A DNA stretch of 28,503 bases from JAVBUY01 sp031552735 (GTDB taxonomy: Bacteria > Bacillota > Clostridia > Christensenellales > Aristaeellaceae): assembly GCA_031552735.1 (NCBI GenBank), contig JAVBMF010000058.1:1-28503 (forward strand), in the 5' to 3' direction. Positions 14,663-21,935 of the stretch are shown in pieces. A model generated the notes under the pieces. The model searched no databases, was not told the origin of the DNA, and worked only from the letters and a program-made list of their open reading frames with translations. The position numbers and the translations under genes were made by a program. Each line of letters starts with the position of its first letter. Position 1 is the first letter of the stretch.

Positions 14663-14787
14663 GATATCTCCGCAAAAAAGTGGCAATCCAGTTTTGCCGT
14701 CACGCAGGATATGCCGCGTCCGCGCTGCGCACAGTATGCCGTGAAAACGCATCGTGCGACTTCGCGCGGAAAGGGCTGCATGACACC

Positions 14788-16098
14788 ATGAGAGTAAGAA
14801 CAAAACGCAGACGGCAACAGATCAAACATGCATTCGGTATCATCCTATCTATGCTGGTTCTGGCGGTCAATTATTCACCACAGGTGCGCAGCCTGTCCGC
14901 GCTGCCCGATGTGCTGCACATGACGCAGGGCCAGCAGCACCTGTTGAATCTTGGGTTGCCGCTGACTGTTCGCATCGAGCAGGAGGACGGCGTAGCAGCA
15001 CTGAGCTCTACCGCGCAGACACTCAGTCAGGCCACGCAAAATCAAGTCCAGCTTTCGCCCAGCACAGCAGGCAGCATGCGCGTGCATCTGTCGCTGCTCG
15101 GCTTTTTGCCGATCAAGGATGTCGAGGTGCAGGTTTCGCAGCGACGCACGCTGATCCCCGGCGGGCAGGCCATTGGCGTGGCGCTGCACACCAGCGGCGT
15201 GCTGGTGGTGGGCACCTCCGACCTATCCGGCGGTCAGGATGTGAATCCGGCGCGCCAAGCTGGCGTCAAGCCCGGCGACCTGCTGTGCACGGTCAATGGC
15301 ACCGCGATCAAGAGCGCGACGCACCTGACGGAGCTGGTCAACCAAATGGGCGGCAAACAACTGTCGCTGGGCATTGAGCGGCAGAACCGCAAGTTTTCCG
15401 TGCAGGTGCTCCCGGCCATTGACCAACTGGACGGCCACTATCGGCTGGGTGTGTGGGTGCGCGACAGCACCGCCGGTGTGGGCACCCTGTCCTTCTATGA
15501 TCCGGGCTCGCGTGCGTTTGGCGCACTGGGGCACGCCATCACAGATGTAGATACCGGCCTGAATCTGACTGTGGGCGAAGGGCAAATTCTGCACGCCAAT
15601 GTGGTGGACGTGCTGCGCGGCAAGCGTGGCGAGCCTGGCGAACTCAAGGGGTCGTTCCTCAAGGAGCGGCAGGTGCTGGGCGACATCAGCGGCAACAACC
15701 AGTTCGGCATCTACGGGCATGTGTCCGCTACGCCGTCGCAGCCGCTGTATCCCAATGGGCTGCCGGTCGGTGCGCGCAGCATGGTGCACCCCGGCAAGGC
15801 CACCATCCTCTCGACTGTGGGTGCGGATGGCATGCAGGAATATGAGATTGAGATTGTCCGCGTCACGCCGCAGAGCCGGGCCGCGCAAAAAAGCATGGTG
15901 CTGCGCGTCACCGACCCGCGCCTGCTGGAAAAAACCGGCGGCATCGTGCAGGGCATGAGTGGCAGCCCGATCCTGCAGGATGGCTACATCATCGGCGCGG
16001 TCACGCACGTATACGTGAACGATCCCACGCAAGGCTATGGCATGTACATCGACTGGATGCTGGAACAAGCCGACGCGCCCAAGCAAGCCGCGTCGTAA
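14788..16098 (+). CDS. spoIVB: SpoIVB peptidase
   Basis: Forespore-made serine peptidase that crosses the inner forespore membrane and triggers SpoIVFB processing of pro-sigma-K, and is also needed for sigma-G-stage events. The 436-residue protein has one N-terminal membrane helix (HAFGIILSMLVLAVNY), a PDZ domain (about 125-210, PARQAGVKPGDLLCTVNGT) and the SpoIVB catalytic domain. The triad is visible as His249 (ALGHAITDVDTG), Asp376 (VTDPRLLEKTGG) and Ser391 (VQGMSGSP). The intervals (127 and 15 residues) equal those of the Bacillus enzyme (His236, Asp363, Ser378). The ATG at 14788 is chosen from length and the basic segment before the helix; its ribosome site AAAGGG is somewhat distant. 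The in-frame ATG at 14680 would add 36 unrelated residues. Confidence 0.96.
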   Translation: MRVRTKRRRQQIKHAFGIILSMLVLAVNYSPQVRSLSALPDVLHMTQGQQHLLNLGLPLTVRIEQEDGVAALSSTAQTLSQATQNQVQLSPSTAGSMRVHLSLLGFLPIKDVEVQVSQRRTLIPGGQAIGVALHTSGVLVVGTSDLSGGQDVNPARQAGVKPGDLLCTVNGTAIKSATHLTELVNQMGGKQLSLGIERQNRKFSVQVLPAIDQLDGHYRLGVWVRDSTAGVGTLSFYDPGSRAFGALGHAITDVDTGLNLTVGEGQILHANVVDVLRGKRGEPGELKGSFLKERQVLGDISGNNQFGIYGHVSATPSQPLYPNGLPVGARSMVHPGKATILSTVGADGMQEYEIEIVRVTPQSRAAQKSMVLRVTDPRLLEKTGGIVQGMSGSPILQDGYIIGAVTHVYVNDPTQGYGMYIDWMLEQADAPKQAAS

Positions 16099-16104
16099 CG
16101 AATC

Positions 16105-16142
16105 AAAAAAGAGCCTCGCTTCAAAATGAAGAAGCGAGGCTC
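16105..16142. terminator. Bidirectional terminator between spoIVB and the convergent secreted-protein gene
   Basis: GAGCCTCGCTTC (16111-16122) pairs perfectly over twelve bases with GAAGCGAGGCTC (16131-16142). A six-T run follows on the minus strand; on the plus strand the tail is CTGTGTTTT, weaker. It serves both converging genes. Confidence 0.93.
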
Positions 16143-16156
16143 CTGTGTTTTGCGCT

Positions 16157-16690
16157 TTACTGGACAGGAACGATGTCGGTACCTTCGACAAGCTGGTGCA
16201 TCAGCGCCACATCGTCCTCAGACAGCGCGTGATAGTCCGGATAGTTTGCAAAGAGCGAGAAGAAGAAGCCCTTGTACACAGTCTGCATCGTCGCAAAACT
16301 GCCAGCATCCGCATCCTGCTCATACGCGTACAGAATGGTATTGCCCGACGGCGTCACGAAGTACTCGATTGCAGGATCGGAGAACATGGCGGCAACCTGC
16401 TCCTCCACCAGCATCTTTTGCTGATCCGTAAAGTCCTGCAACGACTTGTCCTCGTACTCCTCGCTGGGCGAGACGGTCATATGAAAGACCGGCTTGGACT
16501 CGTCAAACGTGATATCCACATCCACCCAGCCCTCTTCGGGCTGCTGCACCGGCTTGGCGCCCTCGGGCAGATTCAGGGTTACATCAAAGGTGGCGAAGTT
16601 CTCCTCCATTTTGAAAGCCTCGGCAGAGGCGGACACAGCGATGGTCAGCATGGCAATCGCCAACATGAGCGCTAGAATTTTCTTGGACAT
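16157..16690 (-). CDS. Small secreted protein of unknown function
   Basis: A 177-residue protein with a clear signal peptide (KKILALMLAIAMLTIAVSASA, probable cut after residue 23). The mature part is acidic and begins with a beta-like region (FDVTLNLPEGAKPVQQ, GWVDVDITF), then a helix-rich half. No lipobox, cysteine pair or known catalytic motif is seen, and I do not recognise the family. The start has AAGGGAG upstream at usable spacing. It follows the SH3-domain gene by 67 bases without a clear terminator, so they may share a transcript. Both lie between spoIVB and spo0A on the opposite strand. Confidence 0.8.
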   Translation of the reverse strand: MSKKILALMLAIAMLTIAVSASAEAFKMEENFATFDVTLNLPEGAKPVQQPEEGWVDVDITFDESKPVFHMTVSPSEEYEDKSLQDFTDQQKMLVEEQVAAMFSDPAIEYFVTPSGNTILYAYEQDADAGSFATMQTVYKGFFFSLFANYPDYHALSEDDVALMHQLVEGTDIVPVQ

Positions 16691-16757
16691 AACGGTATTC
16701 TCCCTTCATTTCTGGTCGGGATTTGCCCGGCCGGTGATCTCTCTACCGGGTGCCAGC

Positions 16758-17372
16758 TCAGCTGCCAGAACCGTCGCCAACGGCGACTTGGCTAAGGAAG
16801 GAAAGCATCATGAATCCGACCGCGCCGGAGCTGGGCTCGCGCACCTGCGCCCAGGTCTTGTTCTGCGAGATGATTTCGAGCTGGTCGCCCTGATGACAAT
16901 CCAACACGATACCGGTCTTGGTGGTCGGCGCCCAGCGCAGGTGTACAATGCCACCCGGCGTGGACGGACGCACTTCCGCAGTGTAGCTGATCATCTCAAA
17001 TCCATTGAACATGGTGGCAAGACTCTCGCCGGCAGGCTGCGGTTTCGCCGTGGGCTTCGGGCCGGGCTTGGGCTTGGCGGTGGGCTTGGGGCCGGGCTTC
17101 TCGTAGGAGAGATAGCGCTTCATGCAGTAGCCCTCATAGCCATTGTAAGAAACCTGCATCCACGTACCTTCGTCGTTCAGGATAACCACCTTGGCGCCAT
17201 ACGGCATGGAGGTTTGCACGCTGGCTTCGGTGGTCGGACCGGTGCGCAGGCGCAGCGGCTCGCCGTTGCCGGTCTTAATGTACGCATTCCATGTCATGGC
17301 TACGCCGGTCAGCGGCAGCGCCAGCATAACCACAAGCAGCGACACGAGCGCCAAGGAAATAAGTCTCTTCAT
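16758..17372 (-). CDS. Secreted protein with two bacterial SH3-like domains joined by a Lys-Pro linker
   Basis: A 204-residue exported protein. A signal peptide occupies about residues 1-25 (LISLALVSLLVVMLALPL). A first SH3b-like domain spans about 28-90 (PLRLRTGPTTEASVQTSMPYGAKV, GTWMQVSYNGYEGYCMKRYL). A linker contains two exact KPGPKPTAKP units (92-111). A second SH3b-like domain spans about 125-195 (GGIVHLRWAPTTKTGIV, KTWAQVREPSSGAVGFMML). SH3b domains commonly bind cell-wall peptides, so a wall-attached role is likely, but no hydrolase domain is present. The ATG at 17372 has GGAGG nine bases upstream. It is divergent from spo0A. Confidence 0.88.
   Translation of the reverse strand: MKRLISLALVSLLVVMLALPLTGVAMTWNAYIKTGNGEPLRLRTGPTTEASVQTSMPYGAKVVILNDEGTWMQVSYNGYEGYCMKRYLSYEKPGPKPTAKPKPGPKPTAKPQPAGESLATMFNGFEMISYTAEVRPSTPGGIVHLRWAPTTKTGIVLDCHQGDQLEIISQNKTWAQVREPSSGAVGFMMLSFLSQVAVGDGSGS
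17040..17099 (-). repeat. Two tandem 30-base coding units for the Lys-Pro linker
   Basis: The unit encodes KPGPKPTAKP twice in a row (residues 92-111 of the SH3-domain protein). Such extended linkers often hold domains apart in the cell wall. Confidence 0.85.
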
Positions 17373-17670
17373 AGAATAATTCCTCCTCGTTTCCTATTGA
17401 TTCTTTTTTGCATACAAGCGAAAGCACGATTTAGTTTCCCAATTTCTTCACTGGTTCGCAAGAATGTTCTGCGAAAATCTGCGATCCCCTGCACAAAGCG
17501 CAGATATTTCTCGGATTTAAGAATATCTGTGCATGCGATTGCGCCAGTGGTCTACTTTTTGCGGTCGCAATTGTGCCTTCAAAGAAGGAATTGTGCTTTC
17601 CGCGTCGAAACTGACTCTGCATGCAAGCGTGTTTTGCACGTTGCTGAAGCCCAAGCCAACGGAGGCCACC
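17373..17670. promoter_or_regulatory. Regulatory region between the divergent SH3-protein and spo0A genes
   Basis: This 298-base gap holds no gene. It contains TTCGCA...TGCGAA arms at 17455-17460 and 17470-17475. A longer inverted repeat has arms GCGCAGATATT (17498-17508) and AATATCTGTGC (17522-17532), ten of eleven matching, with no T-run. There are two AATTGTGC copies 20 bases apart (17569-17576, 17589-17596), and a sigma-H-like promoter with an overlapping 0A-like box. The ribosome site GGAGG of spo0A is at 17661-17665. Confidence 0.7.
17586..17610 (+). promoter_or_regulatory. Candidate sigma-H promoter with overlapping 0A-like box upstream of spo0A
   Basis: GAAGGAATT ending at 17592 fits the sigma-H -35 pattern RnAGGAWWW completely. 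Fourteen bases on, GTCGAAA (17604-17610) fits RnnGAAT except for the last base. CGTCGAA (17603-17609) matches the Spo0A box TGTCGAA in six of seven and covers the -10. Bacillus spo0A also has a sigma-H promoter controlled by Spo0A. Confidence 0.5.
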
Positions 17671-18426
17671 ATGCGAGATGCTACCCGAGTTCTGATTGTC
17701 GATGACAACCAATGGTTTTGCGATGTGCTTCGCTTGAGCCTAGACGAGGATCCCGCCTTTGACGTCGTAGGGATCGCGGGCGATGGGCTGGAAGCGTTAA
17801 AAATGGTCGAACGGTTTTTGCCGGATATCATGATTCTGGATATCATCATGCCCTATCTGGACGGACTGGGCGTATTGGAGCGGTTGTCGCAGCTTCGTCT
17901 GGAAAAGATGCCCCGGGTGATTGTGCTGTCTGGCATGGGACAGGATTCCGTCGCGTCGATGGCGCTGCAATTGGGCGCGGATTATTTTATGGTCAAACCG
18001 GTTGATGTGGAGCTGCTCAAACAGCGCGCACTGCAACTGATGAACGAGCATGACGGCGGTCTGGCACGCTCGACCCGCGACCGCCGTGATCAAATGGTGG
18101 TCTCTCTGCTCGGCCAGATCAGCATGTCGCCGCGCATTCAGGGCTATCAATACTTGCGCGAGGCGGTCTGTCTGGTGTCCGCCGATGTATCGCTGATGCG
18201 CGGCATCACCAACCGACTCTATGCGATACTGGCCGAAAAATTTAACTCCACCTCCATTCGCGTGGAGCGCTCCATCCGCCACGCGATTGAGACCACCGTC
18301 AACAAAGGCAATATGGAGGCGCTGTACCGCTTCTTCGGCAATACCGTCGATCCGCAAAAAGGCAAGCCCACCAACGGCGAGTTTATCGCCATGCTGGCCG
18401 AATATGTGCGCATGGGGATTAAATAG
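17671..18426 (+). CDS. spo0A: Stage 0 sporulation response regulator Spo0A
   Basis: Master regulator of sporulation; when phosphorylated it binds 0A boxes and activates early sporulation genes. Receiver domain about 1-125: acidic pocket Asp11 and Asp12, phospho-acceptor Asp57 (MILDIIMP), Ser87 and Lys109. The C-terminal Spo0A DNA-binding domain is about 145-250, with the recognition-helix region FNSTSIRVERSIRHAIE and the conserved GKPTNGEFIAMLAE. The 251-residue length is typical. ATG 17671 has GGAGG five bases upstream; the long frame from 17533 covers the promoter and is rejected. It lies downstream of spoIVB as in most spore formers, but two opposite genes intervene. Confidence 0.97.
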   Translation: MRDATRVLIVDDNQWFCDVLRLSLDEDPAFDVVGIAGDGLEALKMVERFLPDIMILDIIMPYLDGLGVLERLSQLRLEKMPRVIVLSGMGQDSVASMALQLGADYFMVKPVDVELLKQRALQLMNEHDGGLARSTRDRRDQMVVSLLGQISMSPRIQGYQYLREAVCLVSADVSLMRGITNRLYAILAEKFNSTSIRVERSIRHAIETTVNKGNMEALYRFFGNTVDPQKGKPTNGEFIAMLAEYVRMGIK

Positions 18427-18443
18427 TTGGCAAGCTGACGCAT

Positions 18444-18475
18444 CCGGTGTAGAATAAAACTACACCGGTTTTTTT
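18444..18475 (+). terminator. Intrinsic terminator between spo0A and deoB
   Basis: CCGGTGTAG (18444-18452) pairs perfectly with CTACACCGG (18460-18468) around seven bases, followed by seven T. The deoB start is only 15 bases beyond the last T, so no promoter fits between. Confidence 0.95.
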
Positions 18476-18490
18476 GTGAAGGAGGCCCTT

Positions 18491-19660
18491 ATGCTGAAAA
18501 AGAAAGTCGTGCTCATTGTGCTGGACGGCGTGGGCATCGGCGCGTTACCCGATGCAGCGGCGTATGGCGATGTCGGCGCACACACACTGGCGCATGTGCT
18601 CCATCAGTGTCCAACCAAGCTGCCCAATCTTTGGAACCTCGGTCTGGCCAACATCACCGGCAGCGACCTGCCCGACCCTGTCGCGCGGCCTGTCGCCGCC
18701 TATGCGCGCATGGCGGAGCGTTCGCCGGGCAAGGATACCACCACTGGGCATTGGGAAATGAGCGGCGCTGTGCTGCAGCAAGCCTTCCCCACGTTTCCCG
18801 ATGGCTTCCCTACCGACTTTATCGCGCGCTACGAGGCGGCGATCGGCACAAAGACGCTGGGCAACTATGCCGCCAGCGGCACCGAAATCATCGAGCAGCT
18901 CGGCGAGCAGTACATGGCAACCGGGTATCCGATTGTCTACACCTCCGCCGACAGCGTGTTCCAAATCGCCGCGCACGAGGACATTCTTCCGATCGGCGAG
19001 CTGTACCGAATCTGTGAGATTGCGCGCGATATGCTGACCGGACCGCTGGGCGTTGGCCGCGTGATCGCGCGTCCATTCGTGGGACAACCTGGGTCTTTCA
19101 CCCGCACCAGTCGCCGCCGTGATTTCTCGCTGATGCCGCCGCGCACCATGCTGGATGCACTCAGCGAGGCTGGCTACGCCACCTATGGCGTCGGCAAGAT
19201 TGAGGACATCTTCTGCCACAAGGGGCTGACCCAAAGCAACCACGCCGCAGGCAATCCCGCCTGCATCGAGGCGACGTTAGCCGCGATGCGCGAGACAGAC
19301 AGCGGCCTGATTTTTACCAATTTGGTGGATTATGACATGGTATACGGCCACCGCAACGATGTGCCCGGCTTTGCCGCCGCGCTGCACGCCTTTGACAGCG
19401 CGCTGCCGCGCATCACGGAACTGCTTAATGAGCAGGATGTCTTGATCATCACCGCCGACCACGGTGTTGACCCCACGCATCCGGGCACCGACCACACGCG
19501 CGAGCACATCCCGCTGCTGGTCTATGGCAAGTCGCTGCCCGGCGGCATCAATCTGGGTACGCGCAGCACCTATGCGGATATCGCCGCCACCATTCTGGAA
19601 TGCTCTGGTCTGCCCGAGCGGCTGGCCGGAACGTCATTCTGGAAAGAAATACAGAAGTAA
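18491..19660 (+). CDS. deoB: Phosphopentomutase
   Basis: Interconverts ribose or deoxyribose 1-phosphate and 5-phosphate, linking nucleoside breakdown to the pentose pathway. The 389-residue protein belongs to the alkaline phosphatase superfamily. It has the first metal site VLIVLDGVGIG (Asp12), the phospho-threonine motif GKDTTTGHWEM, and the C-terminal metal site ITADHGVDPTHPGTDHTREH. Length agrees with Bacillus Drm. ATG 18491 follows AAGGAGG by five bases; the frame extends to 18476 but lacks a ribosome site there. It stops 17 bases before the nucleoside phosphorylase gene, so the pair forms a nucleoside salvage operon. Confidence 0.97.
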   Translation: MLKKKVVLIVLDGVGIGALPDAAAYGDVGAHTLAHVLHQCPTKLPNLWNLGLANITGSDLPDPVARPVAAYARMAERSPGKDTTTGHWEMSGAVLQQAFPTFPDGFPTDFIARYEAAIGTKTLGNYAASGTEIIEQLGEQYMATGYPIVYTSADSVFQIAAHEDILPIGELYRICEIARDMLTGPLGVGRVIARPFVGQPGSFTRTSRRRDFSLMPPRTMLDALSEAGYATYGVGKIEDIFCHKGLTQSNHAAGNPACIEATLAAMRETDSGLIFTNLVDYDMVYGHRNDVPGFAAALHAFDSALPRITELLNEQDVLIITADHGVDPTHPGTDHTREHIPLLVYGKSLPGGINLGTRSTYADIAATILECSGLPERLAGTSFWKEIQK

Positions 19661-19677
19661 TTGAAGGAGGGGTTCCC

Positions 19678-20505
19678 ATGAATACGCAGGAACAAGCGAT
19701 GGCGCGCATTGAGGGCGCGGCAAATGCCATTTCTCAAGCGTGCGGTCGCGCAGAGGTTGGCATTATCCTCGGTTCCGGTCTGGGTGATTATGCTGAGGCG
19801 CTTGAAGGCGCGAAGGTGCTGCCTTACAGCGATGTGCCCGGCTTCCCGGTATCCACGGTACCCGGTCACGCGGGTCAGTGGTGCTGCGGCACGCTGCACA
19901 ATAAGCGTGTGGCGATGATGCGCGGCCGTTTCCACTACTACGAGGGCTACAGCCTGCAAGATGTCACGCTGCCGGTGCGCGTGATGAAGCAGTTGGGCGT
20001 TAAAACGCTGATCGTCACCAATGCCGCGGGCGGCGTCAATACTGGTTTTGACCCCGGCGATTTGATGCTGATCAACGACGTAATCAATATGACCGCTGCC
20101 AATCCGCTCTTTGGCCCCAATCTGGACGCATTCGGCCCGCGCTTCCCGGATATGTCCAAGGCGCTGGACCCCGATCTGCGCAAGCTGGCTCTCTCCTGCG
20201 CCCAGCAGCAGGGTATCACGCTGCGTCAGGGCGTGTATGCGCAGATGACCGGTCCCAGCTTTGAAACCCCAGCGGAAATCCGCATGCTACGCACGCTGGG
20301 CGCCGACGCGGTGGGCATGTCCACCGTGCCGGAGGTCATCGTCGCGCGCCACAGCGGTATGCGCATTCTGGGCATTTCGTGCATCACCAACATGGCGGCG
20401 GGCATCTTGGATCAGCCGCTGAATCACGAGGAAGTCATGGAAACCGGCGAACGTGTGAAGCATACCTTCCGCGCGCTGCTGGACAGCATTGTGGCTGGCA
20501 TCTAA
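19678..20505 (+). CDS. punA: Purine nucleoside phosphorylase (trimeric, PunA/PupG type)
   Basis: Splits inosine and guanosine with phosphate to base plus ribose 1-phosphate, which DeoB next door converts further. The 275-residue protein has the family motifs ILGSGLGDYAE, the phosphate-binding GHAGQW and RGRFHYYEGY, then TNAAGGVN, MTGPSFETPAEIRML and VGMSTVPEVIVARH with ITNMAAGI near the active-site Asn. This is the trimeric PNP class, not the hexameric DeoD class. ATG 19678 has AAGGAGG seven bases upstream. The following gene dacF is separated by a terminator-like hairpin. Confidence 0.96.
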   Translation: MNTQEQAMARIEGAANAISQACGRAEVGIILGSGLGDYAEALEGAKVLPYSDVPGFPVSTVPGHAGQWCCGTLHNKRVAMMRGRFHYYEGYSLQDVTLPVRVMKQLGVKTLIVTNAAGGVNTGFDPGDLMLINDVINMTAANPLFGPNLDAFGPRFPDMSKALDPDLRKLALSCAQQQGITLRQGVYAQMTGPSFETPAEIRMLRTLGADAVGMSTVPEVIVARHSGMRILGISCITNMAAGILDQPLNHEEVMETGERVKHTFRALLDSIVAGI

Positions 20506-20551
20506 CCCCGAAATAAAGCAAGCATATCCTGCGCAAAACGGCATGAAAAAA

Positions 20552-20597
20552 CCTCCCGTCGGGCATCCTGTGCCCAAGAGCAATGGGAGGTTTTTTT
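20552..20597 (+). terminator. Intrinsic terminator whose 3-prime arm is the dacF ribosome-binding site
   Basis: CCTCCC (20552-20557) pairs with GGGAGG (20585-20590), and a nested hairpin GGGCA/TGCCC (20561-20575) lies inside. Seven T follow and the dacF ATG comes next at 20598. GGGAGG is also the only ribosome site for dacF, seven bases before the ATG. Confidence 0.85.
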
Positions 20598-21797
20598 ATG
20601 AACAAATTGTCGTATCATTCCTATTTTGCCAGGCGGTGCGTTGCGCTGCTCACCCTGCTGGCCTGTCTGGTTTGCTTGCCCGGCGCTGCCGTGCCCGCCC
20701 TACAGGCGCCGATTGAGGCCAAGCCCTCGCTGGAGATCAATGCCATCTCCTCCATCTTGATCGAGGCCTCGACCGGCCGTGTGATCTTCGCCATCAACGC
20801 TGACGAGCGCCGCCCGGTAGCCAGCATCACCAAGGTGATGACCGTGCTGCTCGCGCTGGAAGCACTGGAGAAGGGTGAAATCACGCTGGATCAACAAGTG
20901 CTGTGCAGCAAGCGCGCGGCCAGCATGGGTGGCAGCCAGGCGCTGCTGGACGCCAATCAGTATTATCGCCTGGAGGACCTGCTGAAATCCACCATCGTCG
21001 CCAGCGCCAACGACGCAGCGGTCGCGCTGGCCGAGCACATCGCCGGTGCGGAAGAGCTGTTTGTCCAACGCATGAATGCGCGCGCCGATGAGCTCGGTCT
21101 GACCAACACGCACTACCTGAACTGCACCGGACTTCCGGTCGGCGGCCAATACACTACCGCCGCCGACATCGCACAGCTCTCACGCCAGCTTGATCAACAC
21201 CCGCAGTACTACAAATATAGTACGATCTGGATGGATACCATCACGCACAAAGGTGGGCGTGTCACCGACCTAACCAACACCAACCGGCTGATTCGCTTCT
21301 ATGAGAATGCTGACGGTTACAAGACTGGATCTACCAACGAGGCCAAGTATTGCGTGTCGGCCACCGCCAAGCGCGGCAGCCTGCGGTTGATTGCGGTGGT
21401 GCTGGGCGCACCGGGCAGCCAGGTGCGCTTCGACGCAGCGCGCGCAATGCTGGACTATGGCTTTGCCAACTACCAGTTGGCGCAGGTTGCCAAGGCCAAC
21501 GACCTGCTGGGCTTGACCATCGGTGTCAAACTGGGCTCGCAGGATACGGTGGACGCGGCGGTTGGTCAAAGCTTGGCGCTGCTGCTGAAAAAAGGCGAGG
21601 AAAAGGAGCTGCACATGGAAGCGCTGCTGCCCGACAGCATCACCGCACCGGTGCAACAGGGCGACCTGCTTGGCGAAGTGCGCGTACTCAAGGGAGATGA
21701 GGAGATCACGCGCCTGCCGGTGGTCGCCGCGCAGGATGTGCAGTTGCCAGGGTTCTTAGAGGGGCTGCTGCGCATCATGCAAGGCTGGCGGATATAA
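20598..21797 (+). CDS. dacF: D-alanyl-D-alanine carboxypeptidase DacF-like (peptidase S11)
   Basis: Extracytoplasmic penicillin-binding carboxypeptidase, 399 residues. A signal segment is at about 14-38 (VALLTLLACLVCLPGAAVPA). Active-site motifs are SxxK (Ser76-Lys79, ASITKV), SxN (Ser136-Asn138, SANDAA) and KTG (242-244, YKTGST), followed by the C-terminal beta domain and an amphipathic end (GFLEGLLRIMQGW) that probably binds the membrane. The start is ATG 20598. The order deoB-pnp-dacF equals that of Bacillus, where dacF is forespore-specific and precedes spoIIAA-spoIIAB-sigF; those genes do not follow here. It is a paralogue of the enzyme at 7796-8902 in the same window. Confidence 0.94.
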   Translation: MNKLSYHSYFARRCVALLTLLACLVCLPGAAVPALQAPIEAKPSLEINAISSILIEASTGRVIFAINADERRPVASITKVMTVLLALEALEKGEITLDQQVLCSKRAASMGGSQALLDANQYYRLEDLLKSTIVASANDAAVALAEHIAGAEELFVQRMNARADELGLTNTHYLNCTGLPVGGQYTTAADIAQLSRQLDQHPQYYKYSTIWMDTITHKGGRVTDLTNTNRLIRFYENADGYKTGSTNEAKYCVSATAKRGSLRLIAVVLGAPGSQVRFDAARAMLDYGFANYQLAQVAKANDLLGLTIGVKLGSQDTVDAAVGQSLALLLKKGEEKELHMEALLPDSITAPVQQGDLLGEVRVLKGDEEITRLPVVAAQDVQLPGFLEGLLRIMQGWRI

Positions 21798-21830
21798 CGG
21801 TTTCGCCGACAAACGCCACAAGCAAAAGGC

Positions 21831-21857
21831 AAAAGGGGCAAGCGCCCCTTTTTCTTT
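21831..21857 (+). terminator. Intrinsic terminator after dacF
   Basis: AAAAGGGGC (21831-21839) pairs with GCCCCTTTT (21844-21852) around AAGC, with more T residues beyond. It ends transcription toward the convergent sigG gene. Confidence 0.92.
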
Positions 21858-21893
21858 GCGTTTTTTCGCAAAAGATGATCAACCCACACACAG

Positions 21894-21917
21894 AAAAAAG
21901 CCGCCCCATCGGCGGCT
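21894..21917 (-). terminator. Intrinsic terminator after sigG
   Basis: On the minus strand AGCCGCC (21911-21917) pairs with GGCGGCT (21899-21905) around five bases, then a T-run. It lies 18 bases after the sigG stop. Confidence 0.92.
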
Positions 21918-21935
21918 CGAGTGCTTTCATGCCAT

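Noticed and set aside
14615..14787. Sigma-F or sigma-G promoter for spoIVB
   Set aside because: Known spoIVB genes are forespore-expressed, but no pair of boxes with acceptable match and spacing was found here beyond chance level.
15223..16191. Long open frame antisense to spoIVB (322 codons)
   Set aside because: It mirrors spoIVB, whose catalytic residues are all in place. It has no family motifs, and long antisense frames are common in such G+C-rich DNA.
17431..17849. Minus-strand frames across the spo0A upstream region and start
   Set aside because: They run through the promoter region and the spo0A start, lack ribosome sites, and have no recognisable domain.
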